A DNA stretch of 64,000 nucleotides, from positions 310,001 through 374,000 of the forward strand of contig JANWWL010000004.1 in NCBI GenBank assembly GCA_025056155.1. The letters are read 5' to 3'. The stretch is from Sphingomonadaceae bacterium (GTDB taxonomy: Bacteria; Pseudomonadota; Alphaproteobacteria; Sphingomonadales; Sphingomonadaceae). The position numbers were made by a program, and so were the translations under genes. Under the pieces are notes generated by a model that was not told the origin of the DNA, made no database searches, and saw nothing but the letters and a program-made list of their open reading frames with translations. Below are positions 45,889 to 56,502 of this stretch, piece after piece; position 1 is the first letter of the stretch; every line of letters starts with the position of its first letter.

Positions 45889-46710
45889 CTGAGCCAGCCC
45901 GCCCTCGTCACCGTGATCGAGCGCGCCTGCCGCAAGGCGGCCGTGCGCTTGCGCCGCGACTTCGGCGAAGTGAGTCAGCTGCAGGTCTCGCGCAAGGGCC
46001 CGGCGGACTTCGTCTCGGCCGCCGACCGGGCGACCGAAGCGCTGCTGGTGGACGAGCTGTCGCGGGCGCGGCCGGGCTGGGGCTTTCTTCGCGAAGAGGG
46101 CGACGCCATCACCGGCGCGCCGGGCGCGCCGCGCTTCATCGTCGATCCCTTGGACGGCACGACCAACTTCCTGCACGGGATCCCCCACTTTGCGATCTCG
46201 GTGGCGGTCGAGAAGGCGGGCGAACTGGTGGTGGGCGTGGTCTATCAGCCGCTGACCGACGAGACCTTCTGGGCCGAGCGCGGTCGAGGGGCGTGGCTGC
46301 ACAACGCGCGGCTGCGCGTGTCCGGCCGCCGTGACCTTGCAGAATGTCTGGTCGCAACCGGCATCCCCTACCGCGGCCACGGCGACCGAGCGCGGTTCGA
46401 GGCCATCCTCCACCGCGTGATGCCCGAGGTGGCGGGCATCCGCCGGTTCGGGGCGGCGAGCCTCGACTTGGCGTGGGTGGCGGCCGGCCGGTTCGACGCC
46501 TTCTGGGAGGAGGGGCTGAAGCCCTGGGACGTGGCGGCGGGGATCCTGCTGGTGCAGGAGGCGGGCGGTTTCGTCACCGACTTCCGAGGACAGGACCGGA
46601 TGATCGAGCGGGCGGAAATCCTGGCGGGGGCGCCCGAACCGCACAATCGCCTGCACCGGCTGATCGCCGAAGCGCTGCGCGCGCGGCCGCCCGCCGAATG
46701 CCCCCCATGA
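45889..46710 (+). CDS. suhB: Inositol monophosphatase family protein, probable CTG start
   Basis: This SuhB/IMPase-fold phosphatase (273 residues if started at CTG 45889) has [20 protein letters not shown], the metal motif [18 protein letters not shown] and the second metal motif [26 protein letters not shown] or TTG starts that keep the N-terminus do not exist after the efp stop; the first is GTG 45913, which cuts into helix 1. CTG 45889 has GAGG upstream and yields [18 protein letters not shown], matching SuhB (MHPMLN...) in length. A CTG at 45874 overlapping the efp stop is a second option. The role is phosphatase and, in enterics, antitermination cofactor. Confidence 0.85.
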   Translation: MSQPALVTVIERACRKAAVRLRRDFGEVSQLQVSRKGPADFVSAADRATEALLVDELSRARPGWGFLREEGDAITGAPGAPRFIVDPLDGTTNFLHGIPHFAISVAVEKAGELVVGVVYQPLTDETFWAERGRGAWLHNARLRVSGRRDLAECLVATGIPYRGHGDRARFEAILHRVMPEVAGIRRFGAASLDLAWVAAGRFDAFWEEGLKPWDVAAGILLVQEAGGFVTDFRGQDRMIERAEILAGAPEPHNRLHRLIAEALRARPPAECPP

Positions 46711-46768
46711 GGTCTGCGGCAGGCCGGCGGCTTGTTCGCCGGGCGCCGGCGCCCTAGGGAGCGCGACG

Positions 46769-47161
46769 ATGGCGCCGGCTGCGATCGCCCTGGAATATCT
46801 CCCCATCCTGCTGTTCCTGGGGGTGGGGATCGCGTTCGCGCTGGCGTTCGTGGGCCTGCCGCTATTGCTCTCGCGCGTGACGGGCACGCACCAGCCCTAC
46901 CGCGACAAGCTCGCGGAATACGAAAGTGGATTTCCGGCCTTCGCCTCGGCCCGCGGCAAGTTCGACGTGCGCTTCTACCTCGTGTCGATCCTGTTCATCA
47001 TCTTCGACCTCGAGGTGGCGTTCCTGTTCCCGTGGGCGGTGAGTCTCGAGCACATGGGGCCCGAGCTGAAGTTCGCCTGGGCCTCGATGATGGTCTTCCT
47101 GCTCGTCCTCACGGTGGGGTTCGTCTACGAATGGAAGAAGGGGGCGCTCGAATGGGAGTGA
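46769..47161 (+). CDS. nuoA: NADH-quinone oxidoreductase subunit A
   Basis: NuoA is a membrane subunit of complex I at the junction with the peripheral arm. The 130 residues have three membrane helices and the conserved loop [40 protein letters not shown]. It is the first gene of the nuo operon, with AGGGAGCG upstream. It overlaps nuoB by 10 bp. The 58 bp before it are too short to show a clear promoter. Confidence 0.97.
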   Translation: MAPAAIALEYLPILLFLGVGIAFALAFVGLPLLLSRVTGTHQPYRDKLAEYESGFPAFASARGKFDVRFYLVSILFIIFDLEVAFLFPWAVSLEHMGPELKFAWASMMVFLLVLTVGFVYEWKKGALEWE

Positions 47162-47706
47162 GCGGCGCGCTGGTCCCCGAGAGCGCTCGGCCCACGGCCC
47201 CGGCGCCGGCGGCCGATCCCTTCTTCCGCGACGTGGAGTTCGAGCTGTCGAACCGTGGCTTCCTCGTCACGAGCCTCGAGGAGGTGGCCAAGTGGGCGCG
47301 GACCGGGTCGCTCTGGTGGATGACCTTCGGGCTCGCCTGCTGCGCCGTCGAAATGATGCACACCAACATGCCGCGCTTCGACCTGGAGCGGTTCGGCGTG
47401 GCGCCGCGCGCCAGCCCGCGCCAGTCCGACCTGATGATCGTGGCAGGCACCTTGTGCAACAAGATGGCGCCGGCCCTGCGCCGTGTGTACGATCAGATGC
47501 CCGAGCCCCGCTACGTGATTTCCATGGGCTCGTGCGCCAACGGCGGGGGCTATTACCACTACAGCTACTCGGTGGTGCGCGGCTGCGACCGGATCGTGCC
47601 GGTCGACGTGTACGTGCCGGGCTGTCCCCCCACGGCCGAGGCCCTGCTCTATGGCATCATGGTGCTGCAGCGGAAGATCCGCCGCATGGGCACGTTCGAA
47701 CGCTGA
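47152..47706 (+). CDS. nuoB: NADH-quinone oxidoreductase subunit B
   Basis: NuoB holds the N2 iron-sulfur cluster that reduces quinone. The 184 residues include the tandem cysteines [11 protein letters not shown], then [31 protein letters not shown] and [14 protein letters not shown], giving all four ligands. Its N-terminus has a 20-residue Ala/Pro extension. The stop overlaps the nuoC start (TGATG). Confidence 0.97.
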   Translation: MGVSGALVPESARPTAPAPAADPFFRDVEFELSNRGFLVTSLEEVAKWARTGSLWWMTFGLACCAVEMMHTNMPRFDLERFGVAPRASPRQSDLMIVAGTLCNKMAPALRRVYDQMPEPRYVISMGSCANGGGYYHYSYSVVRGCDRIVPVDVYVPGCPPTAEALLYGIMVLQRKIRRMGTFER

Positions 47707-48314
47707 TGGCGCACTGGCCCACGCACGCGTCGCTGCATGGGCTCTCTGCGCGCGTCGTCGCGCGCCTGGGCGACGCCGTCATCGACGTGGGCGAGGCGGC
47801 GGGCGAGCTGTCGGTCCGGATCGTGCGCGAGGCGGTGGCCGACGCCTTGCGGACGTTGAGGGACGCGCCCGACCTCGAGTTCGAGCAGCTCATGGACATG
47901 TCGGGCGTCGACTACCCCGAGCGGGCGGAGCGCTTCGAAGTCAACTATCATCTGCTGTCGCTGCGTCACAACTGGCGGTTGCGCGTGAAGGTGTCGACCG
48001 ATGAAGAGACCCCGGTGCCGACCGTCACGGGCGTGTTCCCGGTGGCCGGCTGGTACGAGCGCGAGGTCTTTGACCTGTATGGCGTGCTGTTCGCCGGACA
48101 TCCCGACCTGCGACGGATCCTGACCGACTATGGCTTCGAGGGGCACCCGCTCCGCAAGGACTTCCCCCTCTCGGGTCTTTACGAACTCCGCTATTCCGAG
48201 ACGGAAAAGCGGATCGTGCGCGAACCGGTTCAGCTGCGCCAGGACTATCGCGATTTCGACTTCCTCTCTCCCTGGGAGGGGCTGTTGCCGGGCGATGAGA
48301 AAGCGAGCCCATGA
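47706..48314 (+). CDS. nuoC: NADH-quinone oxidoreductase subunit C
   Basis: NuoC is a cofactor-free peripheral-arm subunit that packs on NuoD and NuoB. It has 202 residues, with [29 protein letters not shown]-type segment [24 protein letters not shown] and [22 protein letters not shown], the family signature. It is separate from NuoD here, not fused as in E. coli. It overlaps nuoD by ATGA. Confidence 0.96.
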   Translation: MAHWPTHASLHGLSARVVARLGDAVIDVGEAAGELSVRIVREAVADALRTLRDAPDLEFEQLMDMSGVDYPERAERFEVNYHLLSLRHNWRLRVKVSTDEETPVPTVTGVFPVAGWYEREVFDLYGVLFAGHPDLRRILTDYGFEGHPLRKDFPLSGLYELRYSETEKRIVREPVQLRQDYRDFDFLSPWEGLLPGDEKASP

Positions 48315-49543
48315 CTCGGCACGAGATCCTGGTGGGGGCCTCGGGCCTGCCGGCCGCGACCGAGGACCCGATCGAGACCTACAAGGTGAACTTCGGGCCC
48401 CAGCATCCGGCCGCGCACGGGGTACTGCGCCTGGTCCTCGAGCTGGACGGCGAGGTCGTCGAACGGGTCGACCCGCACATCGGGCTGCTGCACCGCGGGA
48501 CCGAGAAGCTCGTTGAGTACAAGACCTATCTGCAGGCGCTGCCCTACCTCGACCGGCTCGACTACTGCTCGCCCATGTCGATGGAGCACAGTTTCGTGCT
48601 GGCCATCGAGAAGCTGTTGGGCCTTGCCGTTCCGCCCCGGGCCCAGTGGCTGCGCGTGTTGTGGGCCGAGTTGATGCGGCTGTCGAACCACCTGCTCAAC
48701 ACCGCCACCCACGCGATGGACGTGGGCGCACTCACCCCCATCCTGTGGATGTTTGCCGAACGCGAGCGGATCTACGATTTTTCCGAGCGAGTCTCGGGCG
48801 CTCGGATGCACGCGGCCTGGTTCCGGCCGGGCGGCGTCCACCAGGACATGCCGGACGGTCTGGCCGACGAGATCCGAGCGCTGGCCGAGCGGCTGCCGAA
48901 GCTCCTTGACGATGTCGAAGAGCTGGTGGCCGAGAACCGGATCTTCAAGCAACGCAATGTCGACATCGGTGTCATCTCGGCGCGCGATGCTCTGGCCTGG
49001 GGTTTTTCGGGGCCGTGTCTCAGGGCGTCGGGCCTGGCGTGGGACCTGCGCAAGGCGCAGCCCTACGAGACCTATGGGGAGGTCGACTTCGACGTGCCGG
49101 TGGGCACCAAGGGCGACTGCTACGATCGCTTCATGGTGCGCCTGCACGAGATGCGGCAGTCGGTGCGGATCATCCGCCAGTGCCTCGACCGTCTGGAGGG
49201 CATGCAGGGCTGGCCCGTGCTGGCCGACGACCCCCGGGTCACCCCGCCCCGCCGGGCCGAGATGAAGCGCTCGATGGAAGCGCTCATCCGCCACTTCAAA
49301 CTCTACACCGAAGGCTTCCACGTGCCGGCGGGCGAGGTCTATGTGGCGACGGAAAGCCCCAAGGGCGAATTCGGCGTCCATCTGGTGGCCGACGGTACGA
49401 ACCGGCCCTACCGCTGCCACTTTCGGGCGACGGGGATGGCCCACCTGCAGGCGATGGAGTTCCTGTGCCGGGGCCACATGCTGGCCGACGTGCCGGCGAT
49501 TCTGGGCTCGCTCGACATCGTGTTCGGCGAGGTCGACCGGTGA
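48311..49543 (+). CDS. nuoD: NADH-quinone oxidoreductase subunit D
   Basis: NuoD is the 49 kDa-type subunit lining the quinone-binding pocket, derived from the NiFe hydrogenase large subunit. The 410 residues contain [14 protein letters not shown] (quinone headgroup His), [24 protein letters not shown] and the C-terminal [20 protein letters not shown] and DIVFGEVDR end. The length is normal. The stop overlaps the nuoE GTG. Confidence 0.97.
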   Translation: MTRHEILVGASGLPAATEDPIETYKVNFGPQHPAAHGVLRLVLELDGEVVERVDPHIGLLHRGTEKLVEYKTYLQALPYLDRLDYCSPMSMEHSFVLAIEKLLGLAVPPRAQWLRVLWAELMRLSNHLLNTATHAMDVGALTPILWMFAERERIYDFSERVSGARMHAAWFRPGGVHQDMPDGLADEIRALAERLPKLLDDVEELVAENRIFKQRNVDIGVISARDALAWGFSGPCLRASGLAWDLRKAQPYETYGEVDFDVPVGTKGDCYDRFMVRLHEMRQSVRIIRQCLDRLEGMQGWPVLADDPRVTPPRRAEMKRSMEALIRHFKLYTEGFHVPAGEVYVATESPKGEFGVHLVADGTNRPYRCHFRATGMAHLQAMEFLCRGHMLADVPAILGSLDIVFGEVDR

Positions 49544-50136
49544 GCGCGCCCCCGCCGTTCCGCTTCTCGGCCCGGAACGAAGCTGAAGTGCAGCGGATCC
49601 TGGCCCGCTACCCGGAGGGCCGGCAAGCCTCGGCCATCCTGCCGTTGCTGTGGCTTGCGCAGTATCAGATGCGCGAGGAGACCGGATCGGCCTGGTTGCC
49701 GCGGTCGGCCATCGAACACGTGGCCGATCGCCTGGGCGTGCCGCGCATCCGCGCGCTGGAGGTGGCGACCTTCTACACCATGTTCAACCTAAAGCCCGTG
49801 GGCCGGTTCCACGTCCAGGTCTGCGGCACGACCCCGTGCTGGCTGCGGGGATCGGACGAGGTCTTCCGCGCCTGTCTTGTCCGGGGCCTGAGGAAAGGCG
49901 AGACGACCCCGGACGGACTGTTCACCCTCTCCGAGGTCGAGTGTCTGGGCGCGTGCGCCAACGCCCCCGTGGCGCAGATCAACGACGACACCTACGAGGA
50001 TCTGGACTTCGTGGCGATGGGGCGGATCCTCGACGAACTGGCCGCGGGGCGTACGCCACCGCCGGGCTCGCAGATCGGCCGGCAGGCCAGCTGCCCGGAC
50101 GGCGGGCCCACCACGCTGAAGGACCTCGTGGCGTGA
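49540..50136 (+). CDS. nuoE: NADH-quinone oxidoreductase subunit E
   Basis: NuoE is the 24 kDa subunit with a thioredoxin-like fold and the N1a [2Fe-2S] cluster. The 198 residues have helical ALPLL-type N-terminus ([13 protein letters not shown]), VATFYTMF, the first Cys pair in [12 protein letters not shown] and the second in [16 protein letters not shown]. The GTG start overlaps the nuoD stop. Its own stop overlaps the GTG of a small ORF that separates it from nuoF; in many alphaproteobacteria NuoE itself carries a disordered C-terminal extension. Confidence 0.96.
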   Translation: MSAPPPFRFSARNEAEVQRILARYPEGRQASAILPLLWLAQYQMREETGSAWLPRSAIEHVADRLGVPRIRALEVATFYTMFNLKPVGRFHVQVCGTTPCWLRGSDEVFRACLVRGLRKGETTPDGLFTLSEVECLGACANAPVAQINDDTYEDLDFVAMGRILDELAAGRTPPPGSQIGRQASCPDGGPTTLKDLVA

Positions 50137-50381
50137 CGGCCGAGGCCATGCCCGCGGGCGTGGAAGCCAGCACGCGGCGTTCCTCGGCCCTTGACCGGGT
50201 GGGCCGGGCGCTGGCCGGCGTCTGCGCTCGCCCGGCCGTCGTGGGGGCGAAGTATGCTGCGACGGCCGGCGCATCGGCCTCGGCCGAACCGCACGCGGCC
50301 GAGGCGATCCCCCCGAGGGATGGGGTGGAGACGGGGCGTAAGCGCCGCGCACACCGCCTGGAACCGGTGGACGACTTCTGA
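50133..50381 (+). CDS. Small unknown ORF between nuoE and nuoF
   Basis: This is an 82-residue Ala/Arg-rich, probably disordered protein that I do not recognise. It starts with GTG overlapping the nuoE stop (GTGA) and ends overlapping the nuoF start (TGATG), so it is precisely coupled on both sides. By my count about 85 percent of its codons end in G or C, like the flanking nuo genes and unlike a chance frame. It has no cysteine motif beyond one Cys, and no membrane helix. It may be a split-off C-terminal extension of NuoE or an accessory factor of complex I assembly. Translation is inferred. Confidence 0.65.
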   Translation: MTAEAMPAGVEASTRRSSALDRVGRALAGVCARPAVVGAKYAATAGASASAEPHAAEAIPPRDGVETGRKRRAHRLEPVDDF

Positions 50382-51691
50382 TGCTGGCCGATCTCGACCG
50401 GATCTTCACCAACCTCTACGGCTTCCGCCCGTGGCGGCTCGAGGCGGCGCGGGCCCGTGGCGACTGGGTCGATACCCGGGCGCTCCTGGATCTGGGGCCC
50501 GATCGCATCGTCGAGATCGTGAAGGATTCGGGCCTGCGCGGCCGCGGCGGGGCGGGTTTTCCCACGGGCACCAAGTGGGGCTTCATGCCGAAGAACCCCA
50601 CGCCCGAGCGGCCGAACTTCCTCATCGTGAACGCCGACGAGTCCGAGCCCGGGAGCTGCAAGGACCGCGAGATCATTCGGCACGAGCCCCACAAGCTCTT
50701 GGAAGGCACGCTCCTTGCGGGCTTCGCCATCCGGGCGCGGGCCGCCTACATCTACATCCGGGGCGAATACGTCCGCGAGGCCCAGGTGCTGGAGCAGGCC
50801 GTGGCGGAAGCCTACGCCGCGGGCCTGTTGGGGCGCAACGCCTGCGGTTCGGGGTTCGACTTCGACGTCTTCGTCCACCGCGGGGCGGGTGCCTACATCT
50901 GTGGGGAGGAAAGCGCCCTCATCGAAAGCCTGGAGGGCAAGAAGGGTCAGCCGCGCCTCAAGCCTCCTTTTCCGGCCAACGTGGGCCTGTGGGGCTGCCC
51001 CACCACGGTCAACAACGTGGAGTCGATCGCCGTGGTGCCGGCCATCCTGCGCCGTGGCGCCGATTGGTTCGCCAGCATCGGCCGGCCGGGCAACACCGGC
51101 ACCAAGCTCTTCCAGATCTCGGGCCACGTGAACCGGCCCTGTGTCGTGGAAGAGGCCATGGGCATCCCCTTCCGCCAACTGATCGAGGAGCATTGCGGCG
51201 GCGTCCGCGGCGGCTGGGGCAATCTGTTGGCCGTCATTCCGGGTGGTTCGTCCGTTCCGCTCGTGCCCGCGCACGAAATCATCGACGCCCCGCTGGACTT
51301 CGATTCGCTCAAGGCCTTGAAGTCCGGCCTTGGGACGGCGGCCGTCATCGTCATGGACCGCTCGACCGACATCGTGAAGGCGATCGCGCGCATCAGCTAT
51401 TTCTACAAGCACGAAAGCTGCGGGCAGTGCACGCCTTGCCGCGAAGGCACGGGCTGGATGTGGCGGGTGATGGAGCGCCTGGTGACCGGGGATGCCGAGC
51501 CGCACGAAATCGACCTGCTGCTCGAGGTGACGACGCAGGTGGAAGGGCATACCATCTGCGCCCTGGGCGATGCGGCGGCCTGGCCCATCCAGGGGCTCAT
51601 CCGCCACTTCCGCCCCGAGATCGAGCGGCGCATCGCCCGGCGCCGGGGCTTCGTGTCGGTTCCCGAGGCCCTGCCCCAAGCGGCCGAATGA
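50381..51691 (+). CDS. nuoF: NADH-quinone oxidoreductase subunit F
   Basis: NuoF is the 51 kDa NADH-binding subunit with FMN and cluster N3. The 436 residues contain [20 protein letters not shown] (NADH loop), [15 protein letters not shown] (FMN), [27 protein letters not shown] and the N3 ligands in [12 protein letters not shown] and [13 protein letters not shown]. All key residues are intact. nuoG starts 13 bp downstream. Confidence 0.97.
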   Translation: MLADLDRIFTNLYGFRPWRLEAARARGDWVDTRALLDLGPDRIVEIVKDSGLRGRGGAGFPTGTKWGFMPKNPTPERPNFLIVNADESEPGSCKDREIIRHEPHKLLEGTLLAGFAIRARAAYIYIRGEYVREAQVLEQAVAEAYAAGLLGRNACGSGFDFDVFVHRGAGAYICGEESALIESLEGKKGQPRLKPPFPANVGLWGCPTTVNNVESIAVVPAILRRGADWFASIGRPGNTGTKLFQISGHVNRPCVVEEAMGIPFRQLIEEHCGGVRGGWGNLLAVIPGGSSVPLVPAHEIIDAPLDFDSLKALKSGLGTAAVIVMDRSTDIVKAIARISYFYKHESCGQCTPCREGTGWMWRVMERLVTGDAEPHEIDLLLEVTTQVEGHTICALGDAAAWPIQGLIRHFRPEIERRIARRRGFVSVPEALPQAAE

Positions 51692-51704
51692 CGGAGAGGC
51701 CCCC

Positions 51705-53705
51705 ATGCCGCGCGTGACCGTCGACGGGATCGAGGTGGACGTGCCCCAGGGGGCGACCGTCATGCAGGCCTGCGAGCTCGCGGGCCGGGAGATCCCCCGC
51801 TTCTGCTACCACGAGCGGCTGTCGATCGCGGGCAATTGCCGGATGTGCCTGGTCGAGGTGTCGCCAGGCCCGCCCAAGCCGCAGGCCAGCTGCGCGCTGC
51901 CGGCGGTGGACGGGCAGGTGATCACCACCACGAGCGAGAAGGTGCGCAAGGCCCGCGCCGGCGTGCTGGAGTTTCTCCTCATCAATCATCCCCTCGACTG
52001 CCCGATCTGCGACCAGGGCGGGGAATGCGACCTGCAGGACCAGGCCCTGGCCTACGGGCGCGGCTATTCGCGCTTTGCCGAGGACAAGCGGGCCGTGGCC
52101 GAGAAGGACATGGGACCGCTCGTCAAGACGGCCATGACGCGCTGCATCCATTGCACGCGTTGCGTCCGCTTCGCGGATGAGGTGGCCGGCGTTGTGGAAC
52201 TGGGTGCGATCGGCCGCGGCGAGAACATGCAAATCACGACCTACCTCGAGCGCGCGCTGACGTCCGAACTGTCGGGAAACGTCATCGACCTGTGCCCGGT
52301 GGGCGCGCTTACCGCCAAGCCCTATGCCTTTGCCGCCCGCCCCTGGGAACTCGAACGCACTGACGGCATCGACGTGATGGACGCGGTGGGCTCCAACATC
52401 CGCTTCCACGCCCGGTCGGGCGCGGTCATCCGCATCACGCCCCGCTTGAACGACGAGGTGAACGAAGAGTGGCTGGCCGACCACGCCCGTTTCGGCGTGG
52501 ACGGGCTGAAGGAACGGCGGCTCGACCGACCGTGGGTGCGTATCGATGGCCGGTTGCGCGAGGCGAGCTGGCCCCAGGCCTTCGCCGCCATCCGCCGGGC
52601 GCTCTCGGGCGTGGAGGGATCGGACGTGGCGGCCCTCGTGGGGGATCTGGCCGCGCTCGAGGAGATCGTGGCGCTCAAGGACCTGTTGACCGGTTTGGGG
52701 AGCGCGCGAATCGAATGCCGGCTTGATGGGGCCGAGTACGCCGGCCATCCGGCCCTGTGGCGGCTGGGGCCAACCTTGGCCGGGCTCGAGACGGCCGATG
52801 CGATCCTGCTGGTGGGCGCCAACCCCCGGGTTGACGGCCCGCTCGTCAACACCCGCATCCGCAAGGCCGTGCGCTATGGCGGCGCGGACGTGTTCCGCAT
52901 CGGCGCCCCGGCCGACCTGACCGTGCCGGTGACCGAGCTTGGCGACGACCTGGCCGCCTTGACCCGCCTGCCCACGGCCTTCCTCGAGGCGCGCCGGCCC
53001 GCCCTGCTGCTGGGCAGCCGCAACGCGACCTTGCCCGTCCTGGCCGCTGCGGGCAGGCTTCCGCTGCCGCGCGACGACTGGAACGGCTTCGGCGTTCTGC
53101 ACACGGCCGCTTCCCGCGTGGGGGCCATGGACGTGGGCTGCCACATGGCGGGCGGGCTTGCGGCCCTGACCCGCCAACCGCCGCGGGTGCTGTTCCTTCT
53201 GGGCGTGGACGAGGTCGACCTTCGGCCGTTCACGGGTGCCTTCCTCATCTACGTGGGCTCGCACGGCGACCGCGGGGCGGCGGCGGCGAACGTCGTGCTG
53301 CCGGGGGCCGCCTGGGCGGAGAAGCCCGGCACCTACGTGAACCTTGAAGGGCGCGTGCAGCGCAGCCTGCGCGCGGTCTTTCCCCCCGGCGACGCGCGGG
53401 AGGACTGGACGATCCTGCGCGCGTTGGCCGACGTGCTGGGCGTGCGCCTGCCTTACGACGACTTGGGCGCCTTGAGGGCCCGGATCGCGGCGGAATGGCC
53501 GCATCTGGGAAGGCCCGGCCTTTCGACCCTCCCGTGGGACCCCGCGGCCGTTCCGGCCGCCCCCCCACCCAGCGGGCCGACGCGGCCCGGCCCCGCACAC
53601 CTCTACGCGCTCAATCCCATCCTCAGGGCCAGCCCCACCATGCAGGCCTGCATCGCGTCGATCGTGGAAGGGCAGGGCGCGGTGGCGGAACCGGTGGTGG
53701 CCTAA
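51705..53705 (+). CDS. nuoG: NADH-quinone oxidoreductase subunit G
   Basis: NuoG is the 75 kDa subunit. The 666 residues begin with a plant-type ferredoxin domain ([20 protein letters not shown]1b). Next come the HxxxCxxC motif ([19 protein letters not shown]5) and the CxxC set [10 protein letters not shown] with LCPVGAL (N4), then a molybdopterin-oxidoreductase-like domain without molybdenum function. The C-terminal residues 600-630 are Pro-rich. The ATG at 51705 has GGAGAGG upstream. Confidence 0.97.
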   Translation: MPRVTVDGIEVDVPQGATVMQACELAGREIPRFCYHERLSIAGNCRMCLVEVSPGPPKPQASCALPAVDGQVITTTSEKVRKARAGVLEFLLINHPLDCPICDQGGECDLQDQALAYGRGYSRFAEDKRAVAEKDMGPLVKTAMTRCIHCTRCVRFADEVAGVVELGAIGRGENMQITTYLERALTSELSGNVIDLCPVGALTAKPYAFAARPWELERTDGIDVMDAVGSNIRFHARSGAVIRITPRLNDEVNEEWLADHARFGVDGLKERRLDRPWVRIDGRLREASWPQAFAAIRRALSGVEGSDVAALVGDLAALEEIVALKDLLTGLGSARIECRLDGAEYAGHPALWRLGPTLAGLETADAILLVGANPRVDGPLVNTRIRKAVRYGGADVFRIGAPADLTVPVTELGDDLAALTRLPTAFLEARRPALLLGSRNATLPVLAAAGRLPLPRDDWNGFGVLHTAASRVGAMDVGCHMAGGLAALTRQPPRVLFLLGVDEVDLRPFTGAFLIYVGSHGDRGAAAANVVLPGAAWAEKPGTYVNLEGRVQRSLRAVFPPGDAREDWTILRALADVLGVRLPYDDLGALRARIAAEWPHLGRPGLSTLPWDPAAVPAAPPPSGPTRPGPAHLYALNPILRASPTMQACIASIVEGQGAVAEPVVA

Positions 53706-53721
53706 CGCGCGCGGCATCCCC

Positions 53722-54774
53722 ATGGTGGCGTGGTTCCAGTCGGTCCTGGGCGAGCATTGGGGTTGGCTGGTTGCGCACCTCGTGCTGGTGCTGGCCATCG
53801 CGCTCCCCGTGATGCTGGTGATGGCCCTGTCCACCTGGGTCGACCGCAAGGTCTGGGCGCTCGTTCAGCTGAGGAAGGGGCCCAACGTCGTGGGGCCGTT
53901 CGGCCTTGCCCAGCCGTTCGCCGACGGGATCAAGCTGTTCCTGAAGGAAACGATCATCCCGACGGGGGCGTCCAAGGTCGTCTTCCTGATGGCCCCGATG
54001 ATCAGCTTTGTCCTTGCCCTCGTCGCCTGGGCCGTGATCCCGTTCGACGCCGGGCTGGTGCTGGCCGACATCAACCTGGGTCTCCTTTATCTCTTCGCCA
54101 TCTCCTCGCTCGGGGTCTACGGCATCATCATGTCGGGCTGGGCGTCGAATTCGCGCTACGCCTTCCTGGGCGGCCTCAGGTCGGCCGCCCAGATGGTGTC
54201 CTACGAAGTCTCGATCGGCCTCATCATCATCTGCGTGGTGCTCTACGCTTCATCGTTCAACCTGACCGAGATCGTCGAAGCGCAACGCGGCGCCATCCTG
54301 GGCGTGTTCAACTTGAACCTGCTCAACCCGTTGTTGGTTCCCGTCGCGGTCCTGTTCTTCATCTCGGCCCTGGCCGAAACCAACCGGCCTCCGTTCGACC
54401 TGCCCGAGGCCGAAGCCGAGCTCGTGGCCGGCTATCAGACCGAATATTCCTCGATGGCGTTCGCGCTACTCATGCTGGGGGAATACATGAACATCCTCCT
54501 GATGTGCGCACTCTTTTCGATCCTGTTCCTGGGCGGATACCTGCCGCCCATCGACTGGGCCCCGCTCGAAGCGATCCCCGGGCTTGCCTGGCTGTTCGCG
54601 AAGATCGTGCTCGTCTTCATCCTGTTCGCCTGGGTCAAGGCGCTGGTGCCCCGCTACCGCTACGACCAGCTGATGCGGCTGGGTTGGAAGGTGTTCCTGC
54701 CCTTCTCGCTCCTGTGGGTGGCGGTGGTGTCGGGTTGGCTCGTCTTCTCGGGCCATTACGGAGGGGGGTCATGA
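53722..54774 (+). CDS. nuoH: NADH-quinone oxidoreductase subunit H
   Basis: NuoH is the membrane subunit that forms the quinone entry chamber. The 350 residues form eight helices, with [73 protein letters not shown] and [27 protein letters not shown], the most conserved loops of the family. It overlaps nuoI by ATGA. Confidence 0.97.
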   Translation: MVAWFQSVLGEHWGWLVAHLVLVLAIALPVMLVMALSTWVDRKVWALVQLRKGPNVVGPFGLAQPFADGIKLFLKETIIPTGASKVVFLMAPMISFVLALVAWAVIPFDAGLVLADINLGLLYLFAISSLGVYGIIMSGWASNSRYAFLGGLRSAAQMVSYEVSIGLIIICVVLYASSFNLTEIVEAQRGAILGVFNLNLLNPLLVPVAVLFFISALAETNRPPFDLPEAEAELVAGYQTEYSSMAFALLMLGEYMNILLMCALFSILFLGGYLPPIDWAPLEAIPGLAWLFAKIVLVFILFAWVKALVPRYRYDQLMRLGWKVFLPFSLLWVAVVSGWLVFSGHYGGGS

Positions 54775-55256
54775 AACTCGCCCGCTTCGCCCGCGCGGTC
54801 CTGCTGATCGAGTTTTTCAAGGGCCTGGCGCTCACCTTTCGCTACATGCGCAAGCCGCGCGAAACGGTGAACTACCCGTTCGAGAAGGGCCCCATCTCGC
54901 CCCGGTTCCGGGGCGAGCACGCGCTCCGCCGCTACCCCAACGGCGAGGAACGCTGCATCGCCTGCAAGCTCTGCGAGGCGGTGTGCCCCGCGCAGGCCAT
55001 CACGATCGAGGCGGAGGTGCGCTCCGATGGCTCGCGGCGGACGACCCGTTACGACATCGACATGACGAAATGCATCTACTGTGGGCTCTGCCAGGAGGCC
55101 TGCCCAGTGGATGCCATCGTCGAGACGCCGAACTTCGAATTCGCGACCGAAACCCGCGAGGAACTCCTCTACGACAAGCAGCGGCTGCTCGCCAACGGCG
55201 AGCGGTGGGAACGCGCCATCGCCGCCAACCTGCAGGCTGACGCGCCCTGGCGCTGA
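54771..55256 (+). CDS. nuoI: NADH-quinone oxidoreductase subunit I
   Basis: NuoI is the 23 kDa (TYKY) subunit with clusters N6a and N6b that pass electrons to NuoB. The 161 residues have two ferredoxin motifs, [12 protein letters not shown] and [12 protein letters not shown], with a short amphipathic N-terminus. Its stop is followed by a 312 bp repeat-rich gap before nuoJ, the only large break in the operon. Confidence 0.97.
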   Translation: MKLARFARAVLLIEFFKGLALTFRYMRKPRETVNYPFEKGPISPRFRGEHALRRYPNGEERCIACKLCEAVCPAQAITIEAEVRSDGSRRTTRYDIDMTKCIYCGLCQEACPVDAIVETPNFEFATETREELLYDKQRLLANGERWERAIAANLQADAPWR

Positions 55257-55568
55257 CCACCCGACCCGCCGGCTTCGTGCGGGTCCCGCCACGACGGGAA
55301 CCGACGGGCCCCCGGGGCAGGCGCCGGGTGGGCGTCTATGGCCGGGCTTCATCGGCTGGCCCGAAGGCGGGTGCCGGGGGCCGGTCGGGTTGGCCGGCGC
55401 GCGTGGCCCCGGGGGCAGGCCACGGGCCGTGCCGGCGCGCCATGCCGGCGGGGGCCCGCGCGTGCATGCGCGCCATGCCGGGGGGGTCGTGCTTGCCGGC
55501 CCGGCGCCCGGCTTCTAGGGGCGGGGCGCCCGTGGTGGGCCGCATCCGGACCGGTTGAGGCAGGCATC
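55257..55568. repeat. 312 bp non-coding, repeat-rich gap inside the nuo operon
   Basis: No frame here looks coding. The stretch is extremely G/C-rich with inverted and direct repeats; GCGCGCCATGCCGG occurs at 55435-55448 and again at 55468-55481 (33 bp apart), with related GGCGCGCGTGGCCC just upstream. Hairpins such as CCCGCCGGCTTCGTGCGGG follow the nuoI stop and could weaken transcription or protect the upstream mRNA. The motif resembles the complement of the repeat at 28975-29130. Confidence 0.6.
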
Positions 55569-56198
55569 GTGATCCAGGCGCTCGTCTTCTATCTGCTGGC
55601 CGCGGTCACGGTCGTTGCGGCCGTGATGGTGATCACGGCGCGCAATCCGGTGCACTCGGTCCTGTGGCTCATCCTGGCGTTCGTGAACTCGGCGGGCCTG
55701 TTCCTGGTGATCGGCGCCGAGTTCCTGGCAATGATCCTGATGATCGTCTACGTCGGCGCGGTCGCCGTCCTCTTCCTGTTCGTCGTCATGATGCTCGACG
55801 TCGACTTCTCGAGCCTGCGCCGCGGGGCCCTGGCCAACCTACCCCTGGGTCTCCTCATCGGGGTGGTGCTGGCGGTCGAGCTCGTGGTGGTGGCCAGCGC
55901 ATGGCAGGCCGGTCGTCTGGCCGGCCCGGGTGCGCCGGCTCGTCCCACCCCGCGGGACCTCCCGAACGCCGAAGCGTTGGGCCAGGTGCTGTACACCGAC
56001 TTCGTGCTGGCCTTTCAGGTCGCGGGGCTCGTCCTGCTGGTGGCGATGGTCGGGGCGATCGTGCTCACCCACCGCGAGCGTCCGGGCGTGCGCCGGCAAT
56101 CGGCGGCGGCCCAGACGGCTCGGTCCCCGGCCGAGGCGGTGGTGCTGGCGCGGCCGACGGTGGGCGCCGGCGTGGACACCGACGCGGGCGTGCGGTGA
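55569..56198 (+). CDS. nuoJ: NADH-quinone oxidoreductase subunit J
   Basis: NuoJ is a five-helix membrane subunit containing the pi-bulge helix that gates proton pumping. The 209 residues include [52 protein letters not shown] in spirit, seen as the [14 protein letters not shown]-type core. A 30-residue polar C-terminal tail is Ala-rich. The GTG start at 55569 follows GAGGCAG. It overlaps nuoK by GTGA. Confidence 0.95.
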   Translation: MIQALVFYLLAAVTVVAAVMVITARNPVHSVLWLILAFVNSAGLFLVIGAEFLAMILMIVYVGAVAVLFLFVVMMLDVDFSSLRRGALANLPLGLLIGVVLAVELVVVASAWQAGRLAGPGAPARPTPRDLPNAEALGQVLYTDFVLAFQVAGLVLLVAMVGAIVLTHRERPGVRRQSAAAQTARSPAEAVVLARPTVGAGVDTDAGVR

Positions 56199-56500
56199 TC
56201 GGGGTCGGCCACTATCTCGGCCTGTCGGCGATCCTCCTGACCTTGGGCGTCCTCGGCATCGCCATCAATCGGCGCAACATCATCGTGATCTTGATGTCGG
56301 TCGAGCTCGTGCTCCTGGCCGTGAACCTCAACTTCGTCGCCTTCTCGGTCTTCCTGGGCGACCTGATGGGGCAGGTGTTCACCATGTTCGTGCTGACGGT
56401 CGCCGCGGCCGAAGCGGCGATCGGGCTTGCCATCCTCGTCGTCCACTTCCGCAACCGCGGCACCATTGCGGTCGACGACGCGCGTCAGATGCGGGGCTAG
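56195..56500 (+). CDS. nuoK: NADH-quinone oxidoreductase subunit K
   Basis: NuoK is a small three-helix antiporter-like subunit (101 residues). The conserved membrane glutamate lies in [18 protein letters not shown], and the C-terminal [20 protein letters not shown] carries the second. The GTG start overlaps the nuoJ stop. nuoL starts 2 bp after the nuoK stop. Confidence 0.96.
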   Translation: MIGVGHYLGLSAILLTLGVLGIAINRRNIIVILMSVELVLLAVNLNFVAFSVFLGDLMGQVFTMFVLTVAAAEAAIGLAILVVHFRNRGTIAVDDARQMRG

Positions 56501-56502
56501 GC

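Noticed and set aside
55257-55568. Small genes in the nuoI-nuoJ gap
   Set aside because: All open frames are Gly/Arg/Pro-rich in every direction, with repeats in the DNA; none has a ribosome site or coupling to the flanking genes.
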